NCBI GenBank assembly: GCA_946499885.1
Contig: CAMMTN010000007.1
Coordinates: 1-64,000, forward strand
Direction: 5' to 3'
DNA length: 64,000 bases
From: an uncultured Clostridium sp.
GTDB taxonomy: Bacteria; Bacillota; Clostridia; TANB77; CAG-508
Made by a program: the position numbers and the translations under genes. Numbering within the stretch: position 1 is the stretch's first letter; every line of letters begins with the position of its first letter. Positions 7,579 to 18,069 of the stretch are shown piece by piece. The notes below the pieces were generated by a model, which was not told where the DNA came from, made no database searches, and saw nothing but the letters and a program-made list of their open reading frames with translations.

Positions 7579-10500
7579 ATGTATTTAAAAAGAATGGAAT
7601 TACAAGGATTTAAGTCCTTTGCAGATAAAACAGTTTTAGAATTTAAGAATGGTATAACTTCAGTTATAGGGCCAAATGGTTCTGGCAAAAGTAATATTTC
7701 TGATAGCATAAGATGGGTACTTGGAGAGCAGAGTATGAAATCTCTAAGAGGTTCAAAGTCTGAAGATATAATTTTTGCAGGAACTCAAGCAAGAAAATCG
7801 CTTGGGTTTGCTGAAGTTAGTATGGTAATTGATAATACTGATGGAAAATTACCAATAGAATATTCAGAAGTAACAGTTACAAGAAAGATTTTTAGAAGTG
7901 GCGAAACTGGATACTTCATAAATAAAGTTCCTTGCAGATTAAAAGATGTGCTAGAGCTTTTTATGGATACAGGTATTGGAAAAGATGGATACAGTATAAT
8001 AGGACAAGGTAAGATTGATGAAATATTAAGCAATAAATCTGAAGATAGAAGAAAAATTTTTGAAGAAGCAGCTGGAATTGTTAAGTACAGAACAAGAAAA
8101 ATGGAATCCGAGAAAAAATTAGAACAAACTAAATTAAATTTACTTAGAATTAATGACATATTATCAGAAATTGAAGCTAATATTGAACCTTTAAAATTAC
8201 AATCTGAAAAGGCCAAGAAGTATTTAGATTTACGTGAAGAATTAAAAAATATTGAAGTAGGTCTATTTTTACATAATATATCAGAATATAAAGAAAAATT
8301 AGAAAAATTAGCTGAAGATATTAAAATTGTAGAGAATCAAAATGCAGATGAAAATGAAAAAATGGAAAATTTGCAAAGAGCAAAAGAAGAATTAAAAGCA
8401 GAAATTGATGAGATTACTTCAAAAATAGAAGAAATGCAAAATTTGGGATTTGAAAGCACAAACAAAATAGAAAAAATAAATTCTGAAATAGGCATTTCTA
8501 AGGAAAGAATACAAAATAATGGGGCAAATAAAGAAAGATTAGAAAAAGAAATAGAAGAATTAAGGGAAAGAATAAAAGAATTAGAAGAAGAACAAGAACA
8601 AAAGATAAGTAAGAAAGAAAATCTATCTCAAAACAGAGAAAAATTCCAAAAAGAATTGGATGAAAAACAAAAAGAATTAGAAGAACTTACTAAAAAATTA
8701 TCTGATAAAGAATTAGAGATTGAAGGTAAGAAGCAAACCATAGAACAAAACACGGATAAGAAATATGAAATTGTATCTTTAATTAGTACATTAGATGCCA
8801 ATTTAGAAAACTTAGAAAAAAGAGAAAAAACAGCAAAAGCAGAAGTTCAAAGTTTAACATCTGAAATAGATTTTGCAAGAAATGATAAACAAGAAAAATC
8901 AAAAGCTTTCTATGATATTGAATACAAGAAAAATGAGCTAACAAAAATTTTACAAGAAAAACAAGCTAAAAAAGAAGCAAGCATGAAAAAAATTAAAGAA
9001 TTTGATACTAGTTTAAACAATTTAAATTATGAACTAAGAATGAAAGATTCAAGATTAAAGTTCTTAATAGAAACAGAAAAAGAAAAAGAAGGTTACACAA
9101 GAAGTGTAAAATCATTACTTGTAGATTGCGAAAAAGATACTAGCTTAAATAAAGGAATGAATGGAGTTTTAGCAAATTTAATTTCAGTTGATAAAAAATA
9201 TGAAACTGCAATAGAAATGTGCTTGGGTCAAGCTCTTCAAAATGTGGTTACAGACACTGAAGAAGATGCTAAAAAATTAGTAGAACATTTAAGAAACAAT
9301 AAATTAGGTAGAGCTTCGTTTTTACCTGTATCTTCAATAAGAGGAAAGAAAATAGATAGAGTTATAAAAAATAGCACAGAAGGTGTTATTGGAATAGCAT
9401 CCGATTTAGTTAAATGTGATAAGAAATATGAGCAAATTGTGTTAAATTTGCTTGGAAGAACTCTAATTGTAGAAAATATGGATACTGCAATACAAATTGC
9501 AAAGTTAAATTCATATTCATTTAGAATTGTAACTTTGGAAGGTGACATAGTAAGTAATACAGGAGCTATAACAGGTGGATCTGTTCAAACTAAAACTGTA
9601 AATATATTAGGTAGAAGTAGAGAAATTGAGAGTTTAGAAAAAGAATTAAAAGAAATAAATAAAAAAATAGAAAAATTAGCAAAGGAAAAACAGGAATATA
9701 CTGAATCTGTTGCAGATGTAATTGAAGAAGTTACAAGACTTGAAAAAGAACTTCAAGATATTGAAATAGTGTATGCTGCAGAAAATCAAAAGATTCTAAA
9801 TGTAGAAGAAGGAATTACTAAGTTAGAGGCTAGGAGAGAAAAGATAAAGCAAGAATTAGAAGAACTAGCAAAGGAAAAAATTGATAATAGAGCAGAAAAG
9901 GAAAATAAAGAAGAAGAAATTAATAGTTTGACAAGCCAAATAGAAGCTTTAAGTAAAATTGTAGAAGAGTTTGCTATTAATAATAAAGATAATCAAAAAT
10001 ATATAGATGATTTGAATTTTGATATTACGAACTTAAAAATATCAGTATCTTCATTTGACGAAAGTGGAAGTTCTATAGATGAAATGGTAGATAGAATAAA
10101 ACAAGATATAGATAATACTAAAAAATCTATAGAAAATAAAGAACAAAATATAAGTGAAGTTAACAAAGAAAATGAAGAACTAAATAAAAAAATAACTGAA
10201 TTAGAAAGTGAAATAGCAAAAATTAAATCAGATGTAGAAAATAGTTCTAATATTGTAGAAAAATTAAAAAATGACAGAATAGAAAAAAGCGAAAAACTAA
10301 AAATATCAGAAGCAAAAATTAATGATGAATTTAATATTATAGAAGAACTAAAAGGTGGGCTTGTAAAATTAGATGTAAAGAAAACAAAGCTAGAACAAGA
10401 CTTAGAACAAGTTGTAAATAATTTGTGGGTAGAATATGAACTTACACCAAATAATAGCGAAGGCTACGAAAAACCACAAAATGTACAAAAAGCTGCAAGA

Positions 10501-11127
10501 GATGTAAATATTCTTAGAACTCAGATTAAAGAATTAGGTAGTATAAATGTTGATTCAATAGAGGAATATAAAAAGACAAAAGAAAGATATGACTTTATGT
10601 GTGAACAAAGATTAGACCTTGAAAATACAGCTGCTAAGTTAAGAAAAATAATAGCAGATATGACAGAAACGATGAAAGAACAATTTATAGAAAAGTTCAA
10701 ACAAATAAATAAAAACTTTAATGAAGTATTTGTTGAATTATTTGGTGGAGGAAAAGCTGAATTAAAGCTTGAAGATGAAAATAATGTATTAGAATGTGGA
10801 ATTGATATACAAGTACAACCAACAGGAAAGAAGCTCCAAAATATGATGCTTCTATCTGGTGGAGAAAAAGCATTTACAGCTATAGCACTATTATTTGCAA
10901 TACTAAAAATAAATCCAGCACCATTCTGTGTATTAGATGAAATAGAAGCAGCACTTGATGATGTAAATGTATATAGATTTGCAGAATACTTAAAGAAATT
11001 TAGTAAAGAAACACAATTTTTAGTAATAACACATAGAAAAGGAACAATGGAAGCAGCAAATACTGTATACGGAGTAACCATGGAAGAAAATGGAGTAAGT
11101 AAATTGCTATCAATGAAATTAGGATAA
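7579..11127 (+). CDS. smc: Chromosome segregation protein SMC
   Basis: Full-length 1182-residue SMC ATPase, which loads on DNA and organises and separates sister chromosomes together with ScpA/ScpB. Seen in order: Walker A GPNGSGKSN (31-39), a long coiled coil very rich in E and K, the globular hinge at about 520-670 (GVLANLISVDKKYETAIEMC onward), a second coiled coil, the ABC signature LLSGGEKAFTA (~1090) and Walker B FCVLDEIEAALDD (~1115). Both heads look intact. AGGTG before the ATG supports the start. ScpA, ScpB, RNase III and FtsY, frequent neighbours in Firmicutes, are not here. Confidence 0.97.
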   Translation: MYLKRMELQGFKSFADKTVLEFKNGITSVIGPNGSGKSNISDSIRWVLGEQSMKSLRGSKSEDIIFAGTQARKSLGFAEVSMVIDNTDGKLPIEYSEVTVTRKIFRSGETGYFINKVPCRLKDVLELFMDTGIGKDGYSIIGQGKIDEILSNKSEDRRKIFEEAAGIVKYRTRKMESEKKLEQTKLNLLRINDILSEIEANIEPLKLQSEKAKKYLDLREELKNIEVGLFLHNISEYKEKLEKLAEDIKIVENQNADENEKMENLQRAKEELKAEIDEITSKIEEMQNLGFESTNKIEKINSEIGISKERIQNNGANKERLEKEIEELRERIKELEEEQEQKISKKENLSQNREKFQKELDEKQKELEELTKKLSDKELEIEGKKQTIEQNTDKKYEIVSLISTLDANLENLEKREKTAKAEVQSLTSEIDFARNDKQEKSKAFYDIEYKKNELTKILQEKQAKKEASMKKIKEFDTSLNNLNYELRMKDSRLKFLIETEKEKEGYTRSVKSLLVDCEKDTSLNKGMNGVLANLISVDKKYETAIEMCLGQALQNVVTDTEEDAKKLVEHLRNNKLGRASFLPVSSIRGKKIDRVIKNSTEGVIGIASDLVKCDKKYEQIVLNLLGRTLIVENMDTAIQIAKLNSYSFRIVTLEGDIVSNTGAITGGSVQTKTVNILGRSREIESLEKELKEINKKIEKLAKEKQEYTESVADVIEEVTRLEKELQDIEIVYAAENQKILNVEEGITKLEARREKIKQELEELAKEKIDNRAEKENKEEEINSLTSQIEALSKIVEEFAINNKDNQKYIDDLNFDITNLKISVSSFDESGSSIDEMVDRIKQDIDNTKKSIENKEQNISEVNKENEELNKKITELESEIAKIKSDVENSSNIVEKLKNDRIEKSEKLKISEAKINDEFNIIEELKGGLVKLDVKKTKLEQDLEQVVNNLWVEYELTPNNSEGYEKPQNVQKAARDVNILRTQIKELGSINVDSIEEYKKTKERYDFMCEQRLDLENTAAKLRKIIADMTETMKEQFIEKFKQINKNFNEVFVELFGGGKAELKLEDENNVLECGIDIQVQPTGKKLQNMMLLSGGEKAFTAIALLFAILKINPAPFCVLDEIEAALDDVNVYRFAEYLKKFSKETQFLVITHRKGTMEAANTVYGVTMEENGVSKLLSMKLG

Positions 11128-11188
11128 ATTATATAAAAGAACCTTAATTCTTTAGTTGAAATTTCATATCACAAATAATATAAAAAGC

Positions 11189-11225
11189 AAAGCAGAGAAA
11201 ATTAGTAATTTAATTTCTCTGCTTT
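11189..11225. terminator. Bidirectional terminator between smc and the minus-strand gene
   Basis: AAAGCAGAGAAA (11189-11200) pairs with TTTCTCTGCTTT (11214-11225). The converging genes on both sides end close to it, so it probably serves both strands. Confidence 0.7.
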
Positions 11226-11246
11226 ACCTAATAAAAATCGACAAAT

Positions 11247-11486
11247 TCAAATAGAATCAATGTCATGCTTTAATCTCTCTTCAACAAATTTAAGAATTTC
11301 TACAGAACCAGAAATATTTTTTACAAGTATTCCAACTGCTTCTGTAAAACTTATAGCATCAACACCTGGAGATAAAGAACGAATTCTTTGTCCCGAAACT
11401 GAAGAATGTCTAATAAATTTTTCTATTTTTTTACAGGCTTCTAATAAGTCAGTTTGTGAAATAGATTTCTGTTCTAAATTTGTCAC
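11247..11486 (-). CDS. Conserved-looking small protein of unknown function (79 aa)
   Basis: I do not recognise a family. The protein is predicted mostly helical and soluble, with a central SSVSGQRIRSLSPGVDAISF segment between two helices. A GTG start at 11486 is chosen because GGAGGG sits eight bases upstream (minus strand); the longer reading from 11501 would start inside that site. It is transcribed alone, convergent with smc and divergent from the Ca2+ ATPase gene. Its function cannot be inferred from context. Confidence 0.65.
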   Translation of the reverse strand: MTNLEQKSISQTDLLEACKKIEKFIRHSSVSGQRIRSLSPGVDAISFTEAVGILVKNISGSVEILKFVEERLKHDIDSI

Positions 11487-11642
11487 TTGAGATCCCTCCA
11501 ATTTTTGAAAGTTTAATATAGAATATATTTTTATGAAATAATTATATCATAAAATATAGCAAAATAAAATAAAAAGTGTAATAAAATAAAAATCCATGCA
11601 TATATATTATTATAAACCAAAAACAAAGGAGAGTTGATTTAT

Positions 11643-14327
11643 ATGTGGCAGTCTTTTAATATTGATCAAGTTGTGAGAAAACTTAGGACAAACATTGGTG
11701 TTGGTTTAAGTAATGAAGAAGTAGAAAACAGAAGAAATAAACATGGGCCTAATAAACTAGAAGAAAAGAAAAAAGAAAGTCTACTCATTAGATTTATAAA
11801 ACAGTTTCAAGACTTTATGATAATAATACTTCTTATAGCAGCAGTAGTATCAGCAGGAATATCGTATTTTCAAGGGGAAAATGATTACATAGACTCTATA
11901 ATAATAGTAGCCATAGTTGTGTTAAATGCAATTATGGGACTAGTTCAGGAGGCAAAGGCAGAAAAATCGTTAGAGGCATTAAAAAATATGTCTGCACCAG
12001 TGGCGAAAGTAAGGAGAAATGGCAGAATAGCAACTATAAGAACAGAAGAAATTGTACCTGGTGACATAGTATTATTAGAAGCAGGAAACTATGTACCGGC
12101 AGATTGTAGATTAATAAATAGCTACAACTTAAAAGTAGAGGAATCTAGTTTGACAGGGGAGACTGTTCCAGTAGAAAAAAATGCAGAAGTTTTATTGGAT
12201 GAAAAAACACCAATAGGAGATACTCTTAATATGGCATTTGCTACAACAATAGTTGTAAATGGACATGCAGAAGCTATAGTTACAAATACTGGTATGAATA
12301 CTAAAGTGGGGCAAATAGCCAAAATGATAATAACAAATGAATCTCCGGAAACACCACTTCAAAAAAAGCTTGGAGAAGTTGGAAAAACATTAGGAATGGG
12401 TTGCCTCGCAATTTGTGCATTTATATTTGTAATAGGACTACTTAAAAAGATAGAACCTATAGAAATGTTTATGACATCTGTGGGGTTAGCTGTTGCAGCT
12501 ATACCAGAAGGATTACCAGCAATAGTAACAATTATGCTTTCAATAGGTGTAACTAAGATGGCAAAGAAAAATACTATTATAAGAAAGTTACCAGCAGTTG
12601 AAACATTAGGAAGTAGTAGTGTAATCTGCTCAGATAAAACAGGAACATTAACACAAAATAAAATGCAAGTTACTAAGGTAATGGATATAAAAGGCGAAAG
12701 TTTAGATTTCCAAAAAAACTTTGTTTTAGAACTTGGAGCAATGTGTACAGATGTAGAAGAAGGTGTAGGAGAAGCAACTGAACTTGCTATTGTAAATGCA
12801 GCAAAACAGCAAGGAAAGTACAAAGAAAGGCTATACCAAAAATTTAATAGAATTAATGACATACCGTTTGACTCAAATAGAAAAATGATGAGTACAATAC
12901 ATAAATTGAATAATATTACTTTGGAAGGAGAAAATAGTAGTGTAATAAGCAAAATTTTAAAAAACGAAGAGGATAAATTTTTAGTAATCACAAAAGGGGC
13001 ACCAGATGTTTTACTAAAACATTGCAAAAAATATTTTCATAATGGAGAGGTATATACATTAAATGATATGATACTGCAAAAAATAGAAAAAATTAATGCA
13101 GCTATGGCAGAAGATGCATTAAGAGTAATAGCAGTAGCATATAGTGTAATTCAAAAATTACCAGCTGAGATAGATAGTGTTAATGTTGAACAGAACTTAA
13201 CATTTGTAGGCTTATTAGGAATGATTGATCCACCACGTGAAGGTGTGGAAGAAGCAGTTACAACTTGTAGAAAAGCTGGAATAAAAACAGTTATGATAAC
13301 AGGAGATCACATAGTTACAGCCAAAGCAATAGCAAAAGATTTAGGAATACTAAAGAAAAATGACTTAGCAATAACAGGTAAGGAATTAGATGAAATTTCT
13401 CAAAAAGAATTAGAAAGAAATATTTCCAAATATTCTGTGTTTGCAAGAGTATCGCCAGAGCATAAAGTGCGTATAGTAGAGGCGTTTCAAAAAACAGGTG
13501 CAGTGGTTGCAATGACTGGTGATGGAGTAAATGATGCACCAGCATTGAAAAAGGCAGACATAGGAATTGCAATGGGAAAAAATGGTACAGATGTTGCTAA
13601 AAATGCATCTGATATGATACTTACGGATGACAATTTTGTTACAATTGTAGAAGCTGTAAAGCAAGGCAGAAGTATTTTTGAAAACATCAAAAAAGCAGTA
13701 CACTTTTTGCTTGCAACAAATATAGGGGAAATTGTAACTATATTCATGGGACTGTTACTAGGAATGAAGTCTCCACTTTTAGCAATACAATTACTATGGA
13801 TAAATCTTGTTACAGATTCACTTCCAGCAATAGCTATTGGTCTAGAACCACCAGATAAAGACATAATGAATAGAAGACCCAGAGAAGCTAAGAAGAGTAT
13901 TTTTGCAGATGGGTTGTGGGGAAAAATATTTGTGGAAGGCACAATGCTTGGAATGTTAACACTATTGGCATTTAGTATTGGAAACAATTTATATGGAGTA
14001 GAAGTTGGAAGAAGCATGGCTTTTGTAGCTTTAGGAATGCTTGAATTAGTACATAGCTTTAATATAAAAAGTGATGAATCTATATTTAAAGTGGGACTTT
14101 TTGAAAATAAATATTTGATAGGTGCATTTGTATTAGGTACACTTCTTCAAGTATCAGTTGTAATGACACCAACATTTGCAGGAATTTTCAAACTAGTGCC
14201 ATTAAATCAAACACAATGGATATATACATTAGGAATTTCAATATTACCAATTATAATAATGGAAGCACAAAAAAAATTAAATGAAATTAAATTTGGAAAA
14301 AGAATTTATGCATGCGATAAGATATGA
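11643..14327 (+). CDS. Cation-translocating P-type ATPase, probable Ca2+ pump
   Basis: An 894-residue P2-type ATPase, the SERCA/PMCA-like group, expected in the cytoplasmic membrane exporting Ca2+ at the cost of ATP. The N-terminal cation-ATPase domain is followed by paired membrane helices, the actuator motif SLTGETVPVEK, the M4 signature AAIPEGLPAIVTIML (ion-binding Glu as in calcium pumps), the phosphorylated Asp in DKTGTLT (~D331), the hinge motif GDGVNDAPALKKADIGIAMG (~626), and a C-terminal membrane block. All catalytic residues are present. The ATG at 11643 lies nine bases after GGAGAG; a TTG at 11634 is too close to that site. Confidence 0.93.
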   Translation: MWQSFNIDQVVRKLRTNIGVGLSNEEVENRRNKHGPNKLEEKKKESLLIRFIKQFQDFMIIILLIAAVVSAGISYFQGENDYIDSIIIVAIVVLNAIMGLVQEAKAEKSLEALKNMSAPVAKVRRNGRIATIRTEEIVPGDIVLLEAGNYVPADCRLINSYNLKVEESSLTGETVPVEKNAEVLLDEKTPIGDTLNMAFATTIVVNGHAEAIVTNTGMNTKVGQIAKMIITNESPETPLQKKLGEVGKTLGMGCLAICAFIFVIGLLKKIEPIEMFMTSVGLAVAAIPEGLPAIVTIMLSIGVTKMAKKNTIIRKLPAVETLGSSSVICSDKTGTLTQNKMQVTKVMDIKGESLDFQKNFVLELGAMCTDVEEGVGEATELAIVNAAKQQGKYKERLYQKFNRINDIPFDSNRKMMSTIHKLNNITLEGENSSVISKILKNEEDKFLVITKGAPDVLLKHCKKYFHNGEVYTLNDMILQKIEKINAAMAEDALRVIAVAYSVIQKLPAEIDSVNVEQNLTFVGLLGMIDPPREGVEEAVTTCRKAGIKTVMITGDHIVTAKAIAKDLGILKKNDLAITGKELDEISQKELERNISKYSVFARVSPEHKVRIVEAFQKTGAVVAMTGDGVNDAPALKKADIGIAMGKNGTDVAKNASDMILTDDNFVTIVEAVKQGRSIFENIKKAVHFLLATNIGEIVTIFMGLLLGMKSPLLAIQLLWINLVTDSLPAIAIGLEPPDKDIMNRRPREAKKSIFADGLWGKIFVEGTMLGMLTLLAFSIGNNLYGVEVGRSMAFVALGMLELVHSFNIKSDESIFKVGLFENKYLIGAFVLGTLLQVSVVMTPTFAGIFKLVPLNQTQWIYTLGISILPIIIMEAQKKLNEIKFGKRIYACDKI

Positions 14328-14363
14328 GTATATTACTGACTTTAACTATAATGAATAAAAGTT

Positions 14364-14407
14364 GGATATATGTAAATTTTTCGAATATACATATATCCGT
14401 TTTTTTA
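14364..14407 (+). terminator. Rho-independent terminator of the Ca2+ ATPase gene
   Basis: An 11-bp stem (14364-14374 with 14388-14398) is followed by seven T residues. Confidence 0.8.
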
Positions 14408-14649
14408 TTGTAGATAAATTATTACCAAGTAAATATTCAATTATTTCAATTGTCAAGAAAAGAAAAATTAAGAAAAAATGAGAAAAACAGAGAAAAATGA
14501 AGAAAAGTGCATAATAGATTTATTACAAAAAAATATAAAAAGTCTTAAAATTGTCAAAAATGCGAGAAAATAGAATATATAATTTGAAATTGCATAGAAT
14601 ATATGGTATAATTAATTTTGTCACGTTTAAAAAAGGAGTGTGAAAATTT
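14408..14649. promoter_or_regulatory. Gap with A/G-rich tract and a consensus promoter
   Basis: The first half holds a purine-rich, low-complexity tract of repeated GAAAAA-like units (about 14455-14510) with no coding or structural signal I can name. The second half has a very good sigma-A promoter: TTGAAA (14584-14589), 17 bp, TATAAT (14607-14612), then AAAAGGAG at 14631-14638 as the ribosome site of the M23 peptidase gene. Confidence 0.65.
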
Positions 14650-14685
14650 ATTTTAAACAGGAAAATTAAATACTACACAAAAGAG

Positions 14686-15636
14686 ATGATAAGGCTTATA
14701 AATATAGTAGCGATTGCACTGTTTATAATGATGATTATTATATTATTCAAATTCAATTTAGTATGTGAAGTAAAAATTGGTGAAGAAATTGTAGGATATA
14801 TTTCAGATAAAAATGAATTTGAAGCAAAAGTAAATGAGATAATAAATAAAGAAGAAGAAGCAAAATTATATACAACAATAGAAAATATGCCAGAATATAA
14901 ATTAACATTAGTTAATAAAGATATTCAAACAAATGAAGATGTAATATTAGCTAAACTAGAAGAAAATTCTGAAACAACTTATAAATTATATGCCGTGACA
15001 TTAGATGGCGAAGAAAAGGCCACTTTAGCAAGCTTAGAAGAAGCAGAAAAAATAGTTGATGAAATGACTGAAAAATATGAAGATGATATTGAATTAGATA
15101 TAGGTATTACAGATGTAATAACAACTGATAAAAAAGACGAAAGCACAGTAAAAGTTGCTAAAGCAGATGTAAATGAAGAAATAGAAAATAAAGTAGAAGA
15201 ATTGGAAAAAGAATTAGAAGAACAAAAAGAGATTGAATCTCATACTGTTCAAGGAGTTTATTTAGAAGTTACACCAGTTTCTGGTATAATAACATCCAGA
15301 TTTGGTAACAGAGAAAGTATAAGAACAAGTGGACATACAGGGCTTGATATAGCAGCACCAGCAGGAACTCCAATAAAAGCCGCAGCAGATGGTAAAGTAA
15401 TATTCTCAGGATATAGTGGAGGATATGGATACGTAGTAAAAGTAGATAATGGAAATGGAGTTCAAACATATTATGGACATTGTAGTAAATTGTATGTTTC
15501 AGCAGGTGAAAAAGTAGAAGCAGGAGATGTAATTGCAGCAGTTGGTTCAACAGGTAATTCAACAGGTAACCATTTGCATTTTGAAGTAAGAGTAAACGGA
15601 GCCCAAGTTAACCCACAAAATTATTTATATAACTAA
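14686..15636 (+). CDS. Membrane-anchored M23-family peptidoglycan endopeptidase
   Basis: A 316-residue protein with an N-terminal membrane segment (residues ~5-25), a Glu/Lys-rich extracytoplasmic stalk with coiled-coil character, and a C-terminal LytM/peptidase_M23 domain. Zinc-ligand motifs are HTGLD and HLHFEV, with the usual YYGHCS between them, so the enzyme looks active and should cut peptidoglycan cross-links outside the membrane. The start is uncertain. The clear ribosome site (GGAG at 14635-14638) is too far from ATG 14686, and the open frame extends back to 14644; an ATT codon at 14650, 11 bases from GGAG, would add a positively charged NRKIKYYTKE segment before the membrane helix. 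It lies upstream of a PBP gene, fitting wall remodelling or sporulation. Confidence 0.85.
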   Translation: MIRLINIVAIALFIMMIIILFKFNLVCEVKIGEEIVGYISDKNEFEAKVNEIINKEEEAKLYTTIENMPEYKLTLVNKDIQTNEDVILAKLEENSETTYKLYAVTLDGEEKATLASLEEAEKIVDEMTEKYEDDIELDIGITDVITTDKKDESTVKVAKADVNEEIENKVEELEKELEEQKEIESHTVQGVYLEVTPVSGIITSRFGNRESIRTSGHTGLDIAAPAGTPIKAAADGKVIFSGYSGGYGYVVKVDNGNGVQTYYGHCSKLYVSAGEKVEAGDVIAAVGSTGNSTGNHLHFEVRVNGAQVNPQNYLYN

Positions 15637-15677
15637 AAGAAAAGATGTGACTATTAAAGGTTACATCTTTTCTTTTG
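15637..15677 (+). terminator. Rho-independent terminator
   Basis: AGAAAAGATGTGA pairs with TTACATCTTTTCT, with T residues after the stem; located directly after the M23 peptidase stop codon. Confidence 0.75.
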
Positions 15678-15774
15678 TATAAAAAAATTACTTGATTTTT
15701 TACGTAACCTAATATAAAATATTAAATAATAAAAACATAAAAACTAATGAAGAGAAAAATAAGAAAGGAAGTTA

Positions 15775-18048
15775 ATGATTTTGGATAAAAATGGAAAAAT
15801 ATATAATTTGAAAAACAATTTGAATAAAAGTAAAAATAAAAAGATATTAGGTATAAATGCAAGATTAGGTAGAATTTTAATAGCTTTTTTAGCTGTATTT
15901 ATCATATTAATAGGTAGATTAGGGTGGCTTCAAATAGTTCAAGGTGCAGAACTAAAAGAGAATATGCAAAGGCAACTTACTGCAAATAAAACTATTAGCC
16001 CTAAAAGAGGGACAATATATGATTCAACAGGCAAAGCTTTAGCAATTAGTGCACAAGTAGACACTGTAAGTATTGATCCAACTAAAATAGTAGTAGATGA
16101 CGAAGACGATGAAGTTGCAGAAGTAATGACAAAGCAATTAAAAGAGAAAGTAGCAAAAGCATTTTCAGAGATATTCGATTTAGATTATGAAGAAACTTTA
16201 GAAAAAGTATCTAAAGATACTACAAATGTTACTATTGCAAAAAAAGTTGAAAATGATAAAATAGAAGAATTAAAAAACTGGATGGAAGAAAATGAAATTT
16301 ATAGTGGAATAAACATAGATGAAGATACGAAAAGATATTATCCTTATGACAATTTAGCTTCAAATCTGATAGGATTTTGTGGAACAGATAATCAAGGTCT
16401 ATGGGGACTAGAACTAAAATGGAATGATATTTTAACAGGAACTCCAGGAAAGATTACATCGGCGCAAGATGCAGTTCAAGATCTTATACCTTATGATAAT
16501 GAAACATACATAGCACCACAAAATGGTAATGACATAACTCTTACAATTGATGCTAATATACAGCAAATAGCAGAAAAGTATTTAGAACAAGCATGTAAAG
16601 AAAATGATTGCAAAGAGGGCGGAAATGTAATTATAATGAATCCAAATAACGGAGATATTCTTGCTATGGCAACATATCCAGATTATAATTTAAATGATCC
16701 ATATACTCTAGAAAGTATATCTAAAAAGGAATGGGAAAAATTATCAGGGGAAGAACAAAGTGCAAAATTATATGAAGTATGGAATAATAGAGCAATTACA
16801 TCTACATATGAGCCAGGTTCAGTATTTAAAATAGTAACAGCAGCAGCAGGATTAGAAGAAAATCTTGTAAAACCAGATAAAGCAAATGTATTTACTTGCG
16901 AAGGATATGAAAAAGTTTCAGGGGTAAGAATAAATTGCTCAGACACTTCAGGGCATGGAAGTCTGAGCCTAAGAGATGCTTTAAAATATTCTTGTAACCC
17001 ATCTTTTATACAATTAGGACAAAAGATAGGTGCAGCAACATTATATAGATATTATGATGCTTTTGGCTTTTTTAGTACTACTGGGTTTGCAAATATCGGA
17101 GATTCAGGAAGTTCAGGAGAAAGAGCAGGATATTTCTGGAATTTAAATGATGTTGGAAGTATAGAACTTGCAACAATGTCATTTGGTCAAAGATTTAGAA
17201 TAACACCACTTCAAATGATAACAGCAGTTTCAGCAGTAGCAAATGATGGAGTTTTAATGCAGCCTAGAATCGCAAAAGAAATAAAAAATACAGATACAGG
17301 AGCAGTTACAACAATACAACCAACAAAAGTAAGACAAGTTATTTCTAAAGAAACATCAGAAAAATTGCTAGACATGTTAGAAACAGTTGTGGATAGTGGA
17401 ACAGGAAAATTAGCAAAGGTAAAGGGTTATAGTATTGCAGGAAAAACAGGTACATCTGAGCCTGATTATACAAATAAAGAAGCAGGATTTGTTGCTTCCT
17501 TTGCAGCAATATCGCCAGTAGAAAGCCCAGAAGTAGTAATTCTTTTAACTCTATATGGAGTACCAAATAATTATCATGGAAGTACAGTGGCAGCTCCAGT
17601 AGTTTCGCAAATATTAACTGAAGTATTGCCATATTTAGGAATACCATCAGATACTACTGATAGTAATAGTTCAGCTGAAACAATTACATTATCAAATGTA
17701 AAAAATAAAACTGTTGCAGAAGCAAAAAAAATAATAGAAAATCAAGGATTTGAATGTGAAATTTCTGGAAATGAAGATGATATAGTAAGTGCTCAAATGC
17801 CAGTAGCAGGTTCAAGCTTAATTGAAGGATCAATAGTAAAAATATATACAGAAGAAAACGATACTAGAGTTTCTCAAAAAGTACCTAATTTAAAAGGAAT
17901 GAGTTTATCAGAAGCAAAAGCAGCTTTGAAAAACAAAAATTTAAATATTAAGTATACTGGAAGCGGACGAGTAGCAAGTCAAGAAATAATGGCTGGAACA
18001 TCTGTAGAAGAAGGAACTATTGTTAATGTGGTATTACAGGAAGATTAG
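15775..18048 (+). CDS. Penicillin-binding transpeptidase with two PASTA domains (SpoVD/PBP2-like)
   Basis: A 757-residue class B PBP that cross-links peptidoglycan outside the membrane. Residues ~33-53 are a single membrane anchor; a dimerisation/pedestal domain follows (PKRGTIYD motif). The transpeptidase has the active Ser in STYEPGSVFK (~342), the SCN motif (~406) and AGKTGTSEP (~556). Two PASTA repeats end the protein (about 640-694 and 702-756). The layout fits the sporulation PBP SpoVD, in keeping with the spore protein at 43944, although a vegetative PBP2x-like role is possible. GAAAGGA supports the ATG. The rsmA gene starts 21 bases after the stop, so the two may be co-transcribed. 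Confidence 0.9.
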   Translation: MILDKNGKIYNLKNNLNKSKNKKILGINARLGRILIAFLAVFIILIGRLGWLQIVQGAELKENMQRQLTANKTISPKRGTIYDSTGKALAISAQVDTVSIDPTKIVVDDEDDEVAEVMTKQLKEKVAKAFSEIFDLDYEETLEKVSKDTTNVTIAKKVENDKIEELKNWMEENEIYSGINIDEDTKRYYPYDNLASNLIGFCGTDNQGLWGLELKWNDILTGTPGKITSAQDAVQDLIPYDNETYIAPQNGNDITLTIDANIQQIAEKYLEQACKENDCKEGGNVIIMNPNNGDILAMATYPDYNLNDPYTLESISKKEWEKLSGEEQSAKLYEVWNNRAITSTYEPGSVFKIVTAAAGLEENLVKPDKANVFTCEGYEKVSGVRINCSDTSGHGSLSLRDALKYSCNPSFIQLGQKIGAATLYRYYDAFGFFSTTGFANIGDSGSSGERAGYFWNLNDVGSIELATMSFGQRFRITPLQMITAVSAVANDGVLMQPRIAKEIKNTDTGAVTTIQPTKVRQVISKETSEKLLDMLETVVDSGTGKLAKVKGYSIAGKTGTSEPDYTNKEAGFVASFAAISPVESPEVVILLTLYGVPNNYHGSTVAAPVVSQILTEVLPYLGIPSDTTDSNSSAETITLSNVKNKTVAEAKKIIENQGFECEISGNEDDIVSAQMPVAGSSLIEGSIVKIYTEENDTRVSQKVPNLKGMSLSEAKAALKNKNLNIKYTGSGRVASQEIMAGTSVEEGTIVNVVLQED

Positions 18049-18069
18049 ATTAATAAGGAGATTATTTTA

